Part shown: piece by piece, positions 36,125 through 47,039 of the stretch
How the letters are laid out: every line of letters begins with the position of its first letter
Position numbering within the stretch: the stretch's first letter is position 1
Source of the DNA: Trichoplusia ni
Lineage: Eukaryota; Arthropoda; Insecta; Lepidoptera; Noctuidae
Assembly (NCBI RefSeq): GCF_003590095.1
Contig: NC_039489.1
Coordinates: 6,324,001 to 6,388,000, forward strand
DNA length: 64,000 nt
Direction of reading: 5' to 3'
Notes under the pieces: generated by a model
Database searches by the model: none
Seen by the model: only the letters and a program-made list of their open reading frames with translations
What the model was told of the DNA's origin: nothing
Translations under genes and position numbers: made by a program

Positions 36125-36361
36125 TGGTCTGTATAGAATTACATTCGAATCACATGAAAAATTTCACAACGAGAGAATGGACAAATTGAAATAGATTTGG
36201 AAGGAGAAAAAGAAATTGGTGCACAAGTATAGTTTATCTTAAGAATTTTATTAAAAAAAAAATCTGTAGTCTTTCCTCACAAAATGTATTGTAACACGAC
36301 AATTTTGTAGTGCAAGACAGTGTTACTTTTAAATATATGTATATCTATGAGAGTGTAAAAC

Positions 36362-38208
36362 CTACGAACTTTTAACTTTAACAGAAATTAAACATTTTTT
36401 ACTTATAAACTTAAACAATTTATACGTTATAAAAATAAAAGCAGATACAACGACTAATAGTCCTGCCAGTAATGTGAGCACCAGTTCCAGTTCCAGGTAC
36501 TCCGCCCACGAGATGTTGGCGGCGGGCGAGCGCAGGTGCTTCGCGCCGCCGTGCCGCAGCACGTACTCCGTCCACCACACGGCGCGCTCCAGCGGAGACT
36601 GAAACTCGTCACGCATCAAGCGACGAAGTTTTACGATACTTTGTCTGTAGCTGAAATACAATAATATATGATTTACCAGATACCGCTATAGTAATATAAC
36701 GCTCAGGGTTAGTAAAATTAACATGCAATGGTCAAGAGTATGATAGAACTCTGAAAGTCTCGTACCTGTCGTCTTGAATTACTTTGAGCAGAGTATTTTT
36801 GAAGGATTCGACTGTTATATCATCCAAGTCCAATCCAACTCCTATGTTGTGAGTTAAATATTTTTCAACGTTAAACCATTGATCGCCTAACATTGGTATT
36901 CCAATCAATGGCACGCCAGCAGTGATTGCTTCATCTGTAGATTGTAGGCCTCCTTGTGTTACAAAAACTTTAATTTTAGGATGTCCTGGAAGAATAAAAC
37001 AATTAATATTACGAATCATTTTTTTGAAAGTATCATTATTAATGAATTTTTTTGTTAAACAAAAGCCAGTACTCACTCAATAAATCTGACTGCGGTAACC
37101 ACTTTGAGATTCTGATGTTCTCAGTACGTCCAGGCAGCTCGTCTCCGTTCCACTTCCATAACACATCGTAAGGTAACTGAGAGAATGCTTTCACTAGTAC
37201 TTGGATTCTTTCGGCTGGCAGTAGAGTAGGATCCACGTTGGTACCAAAACTGATGTAAATCACACCTTTTTTTGAAGAGTCTAAATATGATTTGAGATCC
37301 TGAAACCAAAGTCACTAAATAAATAAAAAATCGACGAAATCGTATTCGTTTCTCAATAAATTGTTTGTTTTTACCTTAGGCAGCTCTTTCGGAGGGATTT
37401 GGTGCAGACCATTTGTGAACACAACGGTTGGTGGAACAGGTCGTATACCCACAAACACTGGATTCACATTCAAGAACAGCATATCCACATTATTGGCCAG
37501 TTCTGTGACACTCGGTACATCTGGTCCAACAATTTCTCGTAAAACTTTATCTTCTAGATGTCTGCTTTCGTAATAAAGACTGTCAACCGTATAATGCTTA
37601 TACACTTCCATAATTTTTTCATACATTGTGAGATTGTGTATCTTTTGTAGAAGTACTGTTGGATACAGAAACAGATGTGTTGGAGCTCCTATAGTTGGGA
37701 AATTGTCCAAGTAACCCCCAAAAGAACTCATTTGGATAACTGGAGCTTTGAAAATGTGAGAAAACACAAGCGTCTGTCTGATACCTGCTTCTAAGATCAG
37801 TAAATCAAACTTCTGATTTTTATCTTTGATCAAACGTTGCACGCTTGCGTCTTTTAATTGCTCACCGAAAACTGTAGGCCAAAATTTGAAAAATGCTCTG
37901 AACATAGTAATCATGTCTTCTTTATTACCTCTTGGTACCTTGTTAATTTCTTCTGTGAACAGATTATACGATAAATCATGAAGGTCTATTTCTGTCAGGT
38001 TAGCAGGAGCTCCTCCTTTCGGGAAGGCGGGATCTGTTGTGATGAATGTGACATCGTGTCCTCTCCTGGCTAGCTCTTGTGTCAGAACTCGAAACACTAC
38101 TTGATGACTGATAGAAGGCGTTGGAACCACTACCAATATTCTCGCTGCTTCATTTATGTTCAAAATGAAAAGTAAACTCAAAAACAAGATATACACAAAG
38201 ACACGCAT
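36362..38208 (-). CDS. UGT33-like: UDP-glycosyltransferase (UGT33-like) locus 9 (tandem twin of locus 8)
   Basis: Exons 38208-37375, 37299-37077, 36985-36766 and 36650-36362 encode 521 aa. The start is MRVFVYILFLSLLFILNINEA. Changes against locus 8 in exon 1 include FTEEIN for FIEESN, RQTLV for RQALV, LLQKIH for LQQKIH, and EVYKHYTVDS for ELYKHYTIES; exon 4 has LFKFISKK for LFKYISKK. All splice sites, the signature VTQGGLQSTDEA and the SVKVKSS tail are intact. Differences cluster in the acceptor-binding half, so the twins could have begun to differ in substrate range (inference). Confidence 0.92.
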
Positions 38209-38253
38209 GTTTACACTTTCTCAACTGGATGACAATTAGTTAATTATAATGCT

Positions 38254-38285
38254 TTATATATTGTTTTGGTGCTGATATCACTATC
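38254..38285 (-). promoter_or_regulatory. Core promoter of UGT locus 9: GATA palindrome plus TATA box
   Basis: On minus, gata-gtga-tatc (38285-38274), then tatataaa ending at 38253. It is a copy of the locus 8 promoter. Confidence 0.6.
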
Positions 38286-39595
38286 AAAAGGAAGTAAAAT
38301 AGCTATTTGTAGTGACTTGCAAGATTTATAAGGGTCTGCTCACACATAGACTTGAAGAAGAAGATACCGAAAGGCTTGTGATTGAGCACCGCACCGCATC
38401 CTGCTGCCATCCTGCTGCAGTCTATGCAAAGGTTGTAAAGATTACGGAACCCAATCTATTATCATATTTTTAATTCGATCGAGCTTTATCAATTCTACAG
38501 GAGATTTGGACTGAAATAGTCGTGGCAAGTTACCACGCATATGGAAATATGCACAGTTAATTTGCGATAGACATTTCCAGAGGTTGAGTAGTCTGTGGCA
38601 ACGTAATATTAAATTATCAATTTTTTGCAATTGAATTAAAATTTTCATAATAAAAACTCTTTCAAAATTTTCTCTCAGTGTCGCGTGTGAATTGACCCTT
38701 GCCTATATCTTAGTGTATGTGTGCGGGTGTGATGATAACTTAGGTTCCAAATTATTAATGAAAGATTACACCTGCACATATTAATGTTTGCGATTATCAC
38801 GATGATTCTTTATTGGTTTTTTGATTTTATACGCGCCTTTATAGAGATAAAAATGAAGTGAACTGGAGTGGAATTATCTGTCTATTTGCCTATCAGTCTC
38901 CACTTAAAATAACAGAATACAGTGAAAAAGATTTCGAGCAAAATGATTGGCTCCGATACGCTTTTGTTAACTCTACCTGGAGTGAAAATGCACTTTTATC
39001 TTAATATTAGCTCTTGTTTGAAACATCTCTTTGATGCATTATTTCTATATTTGTCTGTAGCGCTTAAGCAGATTGCAGCAGCCTTGCTCCTGGTAGTACT
39101 TAAAAATGTGTCATTAAAAACTGTTCAGGTATTTCCGAGACGTTTTAACATTGTCGTCTTTTAAAAAATACTATAAACTAGCTTGTATTTTAAGCATGTT
39201 TCTAAATTTTTCATGTTATAATATAGAAGATTTTTTTTTTTAATTATACTTTCTGAAAAATCAAACTAAAATGTCATGATAATATCTAATGACATCTTAT
39301 TTTTACGATAGAGTTAAAAAGTCCCATGGATAGAAACTTTACCGACGTAGTCACAATATTTATTCGAAGTTTGTAAGTTTCCTCCCTGTATATGTCAATC
39401 CATTTAGCCAATCTTCCAAATCCAGTCTGACCTCGCTATTTTTCTTTCTTTATATTGCGATTCGTTTGCTGCCGTGGTCATCGTTTCATTGATAGGTCTT
39501 GTTAATTGAAGTGGTACTTGTAGAAGAAAAGTCATCATCCATAGGTAATGAGAAAATATTACGAGGAACCGCTTAGTTTATTATTATAGTTTCGA

Positions 39596-39850
39596 CTGGC
39601 CTCTTGGTCTTGTGGTTAGTGGCCCTGACTGCTATGTCGTGGCATGATCGTGTGTTCCATTTCCAGAACAAAATGTTCATGTGATGAGCACGATCATTTG
39701 TTCTGTTTCTGGGTGTCATTTATCTGTAATATGTATGTGTTTAAAAATATATGTATGTTTATCAGTTATCTACAACTCATACAAGCTTTGCTTAGTTTAA
39801 GACTAGATGGCGTTGTTTGCAAGTTGTGGCTTATTATTATTGTGTTTTTG
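39596..39850 (+). repeat. tRNA-headed SINE family C, copy 2
   Basis: It reads 'cttgtggttagtggccctga' (A-box region), a decayed B-box, 'gatgagcacgatcatttgtt', 'ctgggtgtcatttatct' and a tail with 'tatgtatgtttatcagttat'. It aligns along its length with 43110-43360. Confidence 0.65.
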
Positions 39851-40182
39851 TACATTTGATTGCTGTCTTTAAACTTCTATAACTGTTGAGGGATTTAATG
39901 TCATCGGCAATGTACGATTCTGGTGCAATTGCTTATAGTTGTTTTACGAATATGGTAATTATAGGTGTCATATTTTTATTGGATTAAATAAGAAAAGAGA
40001 TTGCTCACGTCATTATTGAACAGACGAGGAATTAAGACAGGTTCATGATAATAAATAAAAATAGACCAAATTTCAAACAGGGTTTATTAATAATAATGAT
40101 TCACAACATGAATGATTAAGTGATTTTTGTTTTGATTTATATCATTTGCAAAAAACTACGCTTCATTTTCTAATTTACTTAT

Positions 40183-40473
40183 GCCTTGACCGTTCCCAAT
40201 TTTATTGGGGTTGGCTTTCAGTCTTACCGAATGCAGTGAAAGCAACGTACTGTTTAAAAAGAACCGACTACAGATCTGACTCCTAGTTCTTTGCGCAACA
40301 CGGTACTCCTTAGTAAGACTATTTGTCAGACTTCTTTGCGTGATAATACTGACGGCTGTCAAAGATGTACTAACTGGCAATGTATCGCTGCCCCCAAAAC
40401 ACGACATACGCATGACGTAGATGGTCACCCATTCACGGACCTGACCTTGAGAAGCGTTGCATGGAATCAATAG
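40183..40473 (+). repeat. Dispersed repeat family B, copy 4 (diverged)
   Basis: 'tgaccgttcccaattttatt', 'ggttggctttcagtctta', 'actccttagtaagact', 'gacggctgtcaaagatgta' and 'atggtcacccattcacggac' follow the order of 25619-25982. An open frame over it is incidental. Confidence 0.6.
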
Positions 40474-40740
40474 GCACTAAAACACATAATATACTATGTA
40501 TTCATTAATAAATATAAAAATTAACACTAGTAACAAAACGACTAAAATGTGGTGAAGAAATATCCTATAAACATTTAAAGGTCTCGAAACGGGAAAGGGA
40601 AAAATAAATAATTTCTATGTTACGAACACTTGGAGATAAGACATTCTGAATTATACCTATTCTATCAACACACAATCTGTTTACACCAAATTATTGGCAC
40701 AGTTCTAAATAAGTCCCAAAATAACATACTTCAATTACAT

Positions 40741-42719
40741 TCAAGCGCGTTTTACTTTGATAGTACCTAAGAATTTCTTAAGGAAATGCTTGTATAATGT
40801 TAATAGTATAAAGACGAATGCAGTAACGATGACAAATAGTCCAGCCAGTAATGTGAGCACCAGTTCCAGTTCCAGGTACTCCGCCCACGAGATGTTGGCG
40901 GCGGGCGAGCGCAGGTGCTTCGCGCCGCCGTGACGCAGCACGTACTCCGTCCACCACACGGCGCGCTCCAGCGGAGTTTGAATTTCGTCACGCATAAATC
41001 CTCGTAGTTTGATGGTGTTTTGCCGATAGCTGAAAAGATAATTAATATATTTCAAACTTAAAAATTTAAAATCCTCCATAACACTTTGATTTGACATAGT
41101 TTTCAGTATTTCACTGGACCATTTTTTACATTTAGAAAAAGACGTTAAATTCCTGTGTCATGGGAAGTTTCATAGCAAAAATATATTGTTGTGTGTCGTT
41201 CGATTTCGATTCGTTTTCGAAAATACGAAGTATAAATTAAACATTATTCAATTTTTTTACCTTTCGTCGCCTATAACTTTGTGGATATTGCTTTTAAAGT
41301 TTTCTACTGTAATATCATCCAAATCCAATCGAACACCAATCTTGTGATATACATATCTTTCTACGTTGAACCACTGATCGCCCAGCATGGGGACTCCAAT
41401 CAATGGAACGCCAGCACTTATTGCTTCGTCTGTAGATTGTAGGCCTCCTTGTGTCACGAATAACTTGATTTTTGGATGTCCTTAAAATGAAAAAGTATGG
41501 TTATAAATCATTCAAAATATTCCTTATGTAAACAAGTGGCGTAAGGTAAACTCACTAAGTAGATCTGACTGCGGCAACCACTTTGAGATTCTGATGTTCT
41601 CAGTACGTCCAGGCAGCTCGTCTCCGTTCCACTTCCATAACACATCGTAGGGCAACTCAGAGAATGCTTTCACTAGTACTTGGATTCTGTCGGCTGGCAG
41701 TAAAGTAGGATCCACGTTTGTACCAAAACTGATGTAAATCACACCATTTTTTGAAGAGTCTAAGTATGATTTTAGATCCTGAAATTATTTTTTTATTAAG
41801 TAACTGTTTTGAATTGATTCGGATATTATAATATGCGAATAAAAAAAGCGAAAATATAATAATATTAAGAAAACAAAAATATAAATAGTACCTGAGGCAA
41901 ATCCTTCACCGGGTTTTGGTGCAGGCCACCAGTATAAATTACGTTGGGTGGAACTGGCCGAATACCTTCAAACACTGGATACAAATTCAAGAACAGCATA
42001 TCTACGTTATTACTTAGTTCCATTACCGATGGGATGTTTGGTCCAAAATGTTTCTGAAGAATTTTATCTTCAAAATGTCTAAGTTCATAAAATGCATTTT
42101 GAATTCTGTAATGGCTATACATTTCCGTTATTTTCTCCCACATTGTAAGATTGTTCAGTCTTTGACGGAAAACAGTAGGATATAGAATGGGATGTGTTGG
42201 AGTTCCTACCATTGCGTCATTGTCAAACAGAGCCCCAAAAGAACTCATCAGAATTACAGGTGCGTCATAAATATAAGTGAACACCAATGCGGGTCTAACC
42301 CAAGCTTCTAAAATTAACAAATCAAACTTCTGATTTTTGTCTTCAATCAACTTCCGCACTCCTTCATCGCTTAGCTGTATATCAACAGCCTTTGCAATAA
42401 AACTTGTGAAAGCTGCAGTTTGACTTTGAATATCATTTTTCTTACCCCTCGGCATATCTGTCAGAATCTGTTCATATAATTGGTATGAAATATCATGGAC
42501 GTCTATTTCTGTCAGGTTAGCAGGAGCTCCTCCTTTCGGGAAGGCGGGATCTGTTGTGATGATTGTGACATCGTGTCCTCTCTTAGCTAGCTCTTGGATT
42601 AGAGGTCGGAACACGACTTGATGACTGATAGAAGGAGTCGGGATCACAGCCAATATCCTCGCCGCTTCATTTGTATGGACGGTTAAAATAAAACACGTTA
42701 ACAAACACAAGATACGCAT
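40741..42719 (-). CDS. UGT33-like: UDP-glycosyltransferase (UGT33-like) locus 10
   Basis: Exons 42719-41892, 41778-41556, 41480-41261 and 41029-40741 encode 519 aa. The signal peptide is MRILCLLTCFILTVHTNEA. Class-B marks are RILAVIPTPSISHQ, EIDVHDISYQLYEQ, PVILMSSFGALFDN and PPNVIYTGGLHQN; exon 1 ends VKDLPQ, and locus 5 also ends in Gln here. Exon 2 reads AFSELPYDVLWKW, a Glu shared with locus 11. Exon 3 reads DEAISAGVPLIGVPML, with Ser where the others have Thr. Exon 4 has MRDEIQTPLERAVWW and the tail TIKVKRA (KxKxx). Junctions are GT-AG with standard phases. Predicted ER-membrane UGT; substrate unknown. Confidence 0.92.
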
Positions 42720-42781
42720 GTTGATACGTTGATCTACTTACTAAGACTACAACAAGTACGTTTAGTCGACATGTCTTGTGT

Positions 42782-42815
42782 GTTTCTATTTATATAATTT
42801 GTTCGATTATGAAAT
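42782..42815 (-). promoter_or_regulatory. Class-B promoter of UGT locus 10
   Basis: On minus it reads atttcataatcgaacaaatt, then atataaatagaaac. The block is shared with loci 7 and 5 and includes a TATA-like tatataaat about 65 nt before the ATG. No GATA palindrome is present at the class-A position. Confidence 0.55.
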
Positions 42816-43109
42816 CATTATCATAAGTAGGTACAATTATTACGCTGTAGTAGTAATTCGACATCACAGCCAATTAAGCGCTTTAAAGCCGTGAAAACAT
42901 GATACAGCTTAGCTGGGTTACAAATATGCTAATATTTGTTTTATTGAAATTAATAATCATATTTCATTCATCGTTGTCTTCAAATAATAATTAATCGTTA
43001 CTGATTTGCCAAAGTATTTGTCACTAATTCCTTGTCTTAAATCGAATAAAGTGCATCAGCATTTTAAACATTTGGGAAAAAAAAATGATCTGTGGCTATT
43101 AAGGCGGGA

Positions 43110-43360
43110 TGGCAAGTTTGACCTGCCTGTGGGTCTAGTGGTTAGTGACCCTGACTATTATACCGGAGGTTGTGATTTCGATTCCCACCCAGGACAAATG
43201 TGTGTGTGATGAGCACGATCATTTGTTCTGTCTCTGGGTGTAATTTATCTATATTATGTATGAATTTAGTGATATATAAGTATGTTTATCAGTTGTCTAG
43301 TACTCATAAATACAATCTTTGTTTAGTTTGAATCTTAATGACATTGTGTGGAAGTGTAAA
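43110..43360 (+). repeat. tRNA-headed SINE family C, copy 3 (best copy)
   Basis: It has 'gtctagtggttagtgaccct' (A-box-like), 'gatttcgattcccaccc' (B-box-like), then 'gatgagcacgatcatttgtt', 'ctgggtgtaatttatct' and an AT-rich tail with 'aagtatgtttatcagttgtc'. These features identify a tRNA-derived SINE. It is not a functional tRNA gene because no cloverleaf can be closed. Confidence 0.7.
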
Positions 43361-43375
43361 AATAATATTCCATAG

Positions 43376-43460
43376 TGGTTTCTTAGGTTTACGCGAATGT
43401 GAGACATTGAAATAAAACTACTTTTATGGATTTTATCGCGGTTTAATTTTAGATTTTAGT
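43376..43460. repeat. Single arm of foldback element H
   Basis: 'gtttcttaggtttacgcgaa' and 'attgaaataaaactactttt' match the left part of the element at 46618-46790, followed by 'gattttatcgcggtttaatt'. Confidence 0.55.
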
Positions 43461-43992
43461 TTAGGACGTTTAATAATATTCCACATGTTATTATTAAGTG
43501 AGCGCCGATTCACTCTATCTTGTTATCACCATTGCCTCTAATTCAGTTAATGGAACAATGAGCCAACATTGTTGACCAAAATTCTCACATCTGCAACTCC
43601 TAGAACACCTAATACGTTTTTAGACATTTTAACTTTTTTATCTCGAAGCGGTCTTTTAGCTTAATTAGTCTTGCTAACATGAATTACGTCACTATTAAAA
43701 TATTTTGAAAGAAATCAAGAATGATGACTTAATTCTCATTTTGCTCGTCATTCATTAATTATAGTAAGCAAAACTGTTATCATATGTGACCAGACAGTTT
43801 TACAGTTTATTTATGAATTCTGAAGATAACGTTATGACTGGCTACTAATGACGGATTATCAATGACTGTGATCGACCCGGGTCATGACGTCAGAGTTCAT
43901 ACCGGAGATAGTCATGGCTTAGATCTTTCAGGAAAAAGATAGACGCTAAAATTCAACTATTTCTTTAACTTTTATTATTATTTGTTTACTAC

Positions 43993-44145
43993 GTCATCAT
44001 CGGCCTAGCCTTTTCCCAACTATGCCTTTCGAAACACGGAGGAAATGACAAAGATGGTCACCCATCTACGGACCAACCGCGTCAAGCGTAGCTTAACCTG
44101 TGATCGATTCACTTATGCGGTTATAGCTTAGCTACGAGCCCCTAA
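43993..44145 (+). repeat. Dispersed repeat family B, copy 5 (internal deletion)
   Basis: It joins 'cctagccttttcccaactat' directly to 'cctttcgaaacacggaggaa', skipping about 210 nt present in the copy at 25619-25982. It then continues to 'gcggttatagcttagctacg'. Confidence 0.65.
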
Positions 44146-45312
44146 CATGTGTTTATTACTTGTTAAAAGAATTGAAGAATGGCCACGTTGAATAGTAAAG
44201 CCGCCTTGTGGGCACTCATAGCCGGTAGTGAGGCCGATAATATTTGATACCTTGATTCTGTTCTTAGTGTGTATATAAATAAAATAGTTTTAAACATACA
44301 AAAACTAAACTATTATTATCTTTTCAAGGGTTGACCTTGACCATAGGTTTTTCTACTCCGAGTGTTTTGTCAAGGTTAGGGGCAAAAATTCCTATAATTT
44401 AAAATCTAAAATCCATGCTTATCGCGACTATTTTTGGTCATTCAGGTTATTTTTAGCCGCTGACGAAAAAGATTTTCTGATTAGTTTGACGTGGCTATGT
44501 GATTGCCTGTCTATCTGTGATATCACAGCTCAACGATAGATGGAGCTATTTGAATTTGTTTTTCCTTGTGATAATGCAATTCGTTAGTATGCTATTCTTA
44601 GTGTAGTGCAAGTACTTAAGAAGGTATTGATAAAAAATATCCATACACTGAGACTGTGATGTGTTATTTATGAAAAATAAAACTACTAAGGCACTGATAC
44701 ATTGGGTTTTCTATAACTATGTAACTAAGATCTTTTTGTTGTTTTTAATTTCCTTTGGGATGCCGTATTTTTCTTAAGTTTAAGATTTTTTAAGTTCGTC
44801 ATCTTAAAATTCACATGCACTTCATGTTGCATTGTTGCTTTGTTGAAAGACTCGAAATTCAAGATAAGTATTTTTCTCCTTATTATTGCCTATCATAAGA
44901 TCACAGCATGGATGATTATTAAATTGCTTTATAAAGACTGTGCTGTCATTGCTTTGACAACTATCATTTACTATGTGCGTGTACATAAACGACGATGACG
45001 TATAATAATATTGTCATGTTTGATTATAAATTCAGTGTCACTTCAACGAGTCTAGCATCATGTTTAGTATCGTGTGATCCTATAGACAGTGAAGTCCGGT
45101 CAGGCAGTATTGAGCTTTTTGAAAATCGATCACATTCCGGTCTCGATATTATTAAATTCAAAAAATAAAAAAAAATATTTTGATTTAATTCTCGTGTCGG
45201 TTTTGAAACGGTGCGAGCGAACAAATCAAGATTGAATAAAGATCCAGTATCAACCGAGTATTTAGTTATATAACTGCACAAATTAGCGCTGATGTCGGGT
45301 TCCGGAGAACTG

Positions 45313-45485
45313 ACTGCACGGATAGCCGAGTGGTTGAGGTCATCACGTCACAACCCACTGTGCGCGGCGTGTCGCGGGTTCGATCCCCGCGTAGGACAAG
45401 CGTTTGAGTGATCCACGGACGCTTGTTCTGAGTCTGGGTGTCACTGTGCATGTGAATTGTATGTTTGTGAAAACCCCCCGACACA
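45313..45485 (+). repeat. tRNA-headed SINE family D, copy 2 (best copy)
   Basis: The head reads 'ggatagccgagtggttgagg' (A-box-like) and 'gcgggttcgatccccgcgta' (B-box), then 'acgcttgttctgagtctggg' and 'tgtatgtttgtgaaa'. Related copies lie at 6905-7030, 61083-61205 and 61640-61805. The head resembles a Leu- or Ser-type tRNA with a long variable region, but the 3' part is SINE body. Confidence 0.7.
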
Positions 45486-45667
45486 AGGTATTGAATTTAA
45501 AAAATAATAATATATTATTATATTTCGATTAAAATAGAAGTTCATGTTTTCGGAAGAAAGCTCATTGGATAATTACTATCAGGACAGATGATAAAGAAAG
45601 TGGAAATTTATGTCAATCTTTTGTATTGGCAGTACATACATTCTACATACAGTCGGTGCGTGGTAAA

Positions 45668-46245
45668 TTACTATGCATTACCGCGTAGCACAACGGTTCA
45701 GGCAGTAAAAGTCCGACCCAACCCGAACACGTGATTCCATGGGATTGAAGATTCCCCCGTCTAACCAAAAAAAGAACCTAATCAAATTTTCAATTGTAGT
45801 ATAGTTTGAGAATTGTGTATAAATAAACAATATTCGTGAGACTTGCCTAGCCATAGAATTAAGTCCACAGTCATACGACACATTTCCGATGGCAGGTGTT
45901 TCCGTGGGTTCCGATAGGACCCATTGCGGGGGGCCACACAGCCACATCCGGTGCTATGGATGTGGTCCGAATATGAGGCGAGAAGGTCGACGCTCTTTAC
46001 ACTTCGGCCTCCAAACAAGACGAGAAATGACCCACCGGCTCGACAAAAAAACGCGGATGACGTAGCACAGCGATTCAGGTTTGGTCAGTAAGAGTCTGAC
46101 GGTACCCATTTTGAAGTAAGTGTCCATGAGGATTCCCCCGTGTAACCAAAATGTCGTATGGTTAGAGAACTGTGTGTAAATATTCGTGATACATGCCTAG
46201 CCATAAAATTGAGTCCACAGTCATAGGACACAATTTCGATGGCTG
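45668..46245 (+). repeat. Dispersed repeat family E, two adjacent related copies
   Basis: Unit 1 starts near 45680 ('gcgtagcacaacggttcagg') and unit 2 near 46060 ('acgtagcacagcgattcagg'). Both continue with 'gattcccccgt' and 'taaccaaaa', 'gagaa(t)tgtgt', 'gcctagccata' and 'ttgagtccacagtcat'-type words. Unit 1 extends further into GC-rich sequence. A relative of the head and middle lies at about 59812-59940. Confidence 0.55.
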
Positions 46246-46617
46246 GGGAGTGTTTGTTCGTGTGTTATCCTTATCCCAGACTCCAAATTCTCTGCTTTCA
46301 AAATTCCCATTCACCAAAAAATCGGTATTTGAAAGAACTCAAGCTCTTTGTTGAACAGATGGGGGTGGACCACTTAAAGTACATATGTCATATAATATAA
46401 AGTTAGGAAAACCTGGTTATAAATATGTTTTAATTAGCATTACAAAATCATAAATAAGCCTGAGTCAGTAACCTTGGTTAATCGTCAAACGTCATGACTA
46501 GACTAATGAGTCTACTGTTGAATTTTATCAAAAACATTTTATCGAAGGTAATAAATACCAGCGTGTACATTACCTACCGCTGAGCAAAAGCCTCAAATGG
46601 AGCAAAATAACTAAATC

Positions 46618-46790
46618 AAGTGGTTTCCTAGGTTTACACGAATGTTAGACATTGAAATAAAACTACTTTCTCGGCTTTTATCTGCACGTTACCATGATAC
46701 CTGCAAAGGTGTTGAAACGTCGGAAAGTAAAATCTAAAATTAAACCGCGATAAAATCCGTAAAAGTAGTTTTATTTCAATAACTAAAACA
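46618..46790. repeat. Foldback (MITE-like) element H
   Basis: The arms 46651-46682 and 46749-46780 are inverted copies, beginning attgaaataaaactacttt, with about three mismatches. They enclose about 66 nt that include 'gttgaaacgtcggaaagtaa'. Confidence 0.65.
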
Positions 46791-47039
46791 ATTTATCAAA
46801 AAACTTCGTTTCAAATGCAATCTTCGTGAAGTATAGAAAAATCAAGGCCCGAGCGCTAAAATAGTAACTTAAACCCAATGTGAAATGAGTGGTTATTTAT
46901 TCGATTTTTTATCAGATAACATTGCATCCTGGTTTCAAGTGTTATCTGCCACGAAACAAGTAACAAAACAGGAAAATCAATTAAAATGTTTATCTTCGGA
47001 CGTCACGGTCGATACGTAGACAAGACGAAGAACCTCAAA

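Larger units (their letters stand above)
33895..36148. other. Intergenic region between UGT loci 8 and 9
   Basis: Mostly the upstream part of duplication unit 1, with a mobile-element insertion (34887-35702) and a short RTE fragment at the unit junction (36024-36124). The 80-codon frame at 34584-34826 recurs at 38922-39164 only because the DNA is duplicated; it has no recognisable domain. Confidence 0.55.
36149..39544. repeat. Segmental tandem duplication, unit 2 (carries UGT locus 9)
   Basis: Second copy of 31836-36025, without the 816-nt insertion. It carries about 28 nt near 38540 ('tggaaatatgcacag' and on) that unit 1 lacks. Intergenic DNA is nearly as similar as coding DNA, so the duplication is recent. 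Confidence 0.9.
38209..40740. other. Intergenic region between UGT loci 9 and 10
   Basis: The left part is duplication unit 2. After its end at 39544 come a SINE of family C (39596-39850) and a family-B repeat (40183-40473). The remainder is AT-rich with no supported gene. Confidence 0.55.

Noticed and set aside
34584..39164. Two matching 80-codon frames (34584-34826 and 38922-39164), apparently conserved
   Set aside because: They match because the DNA was recently duplicated, not because of coding selection. No recognisable product.
45313..45400. Possible functional tRNA gene
   Set aside because: The B-box is good but no acceptor stem can be closed, and the sequence continues into a SINE body repeated elsewhere.
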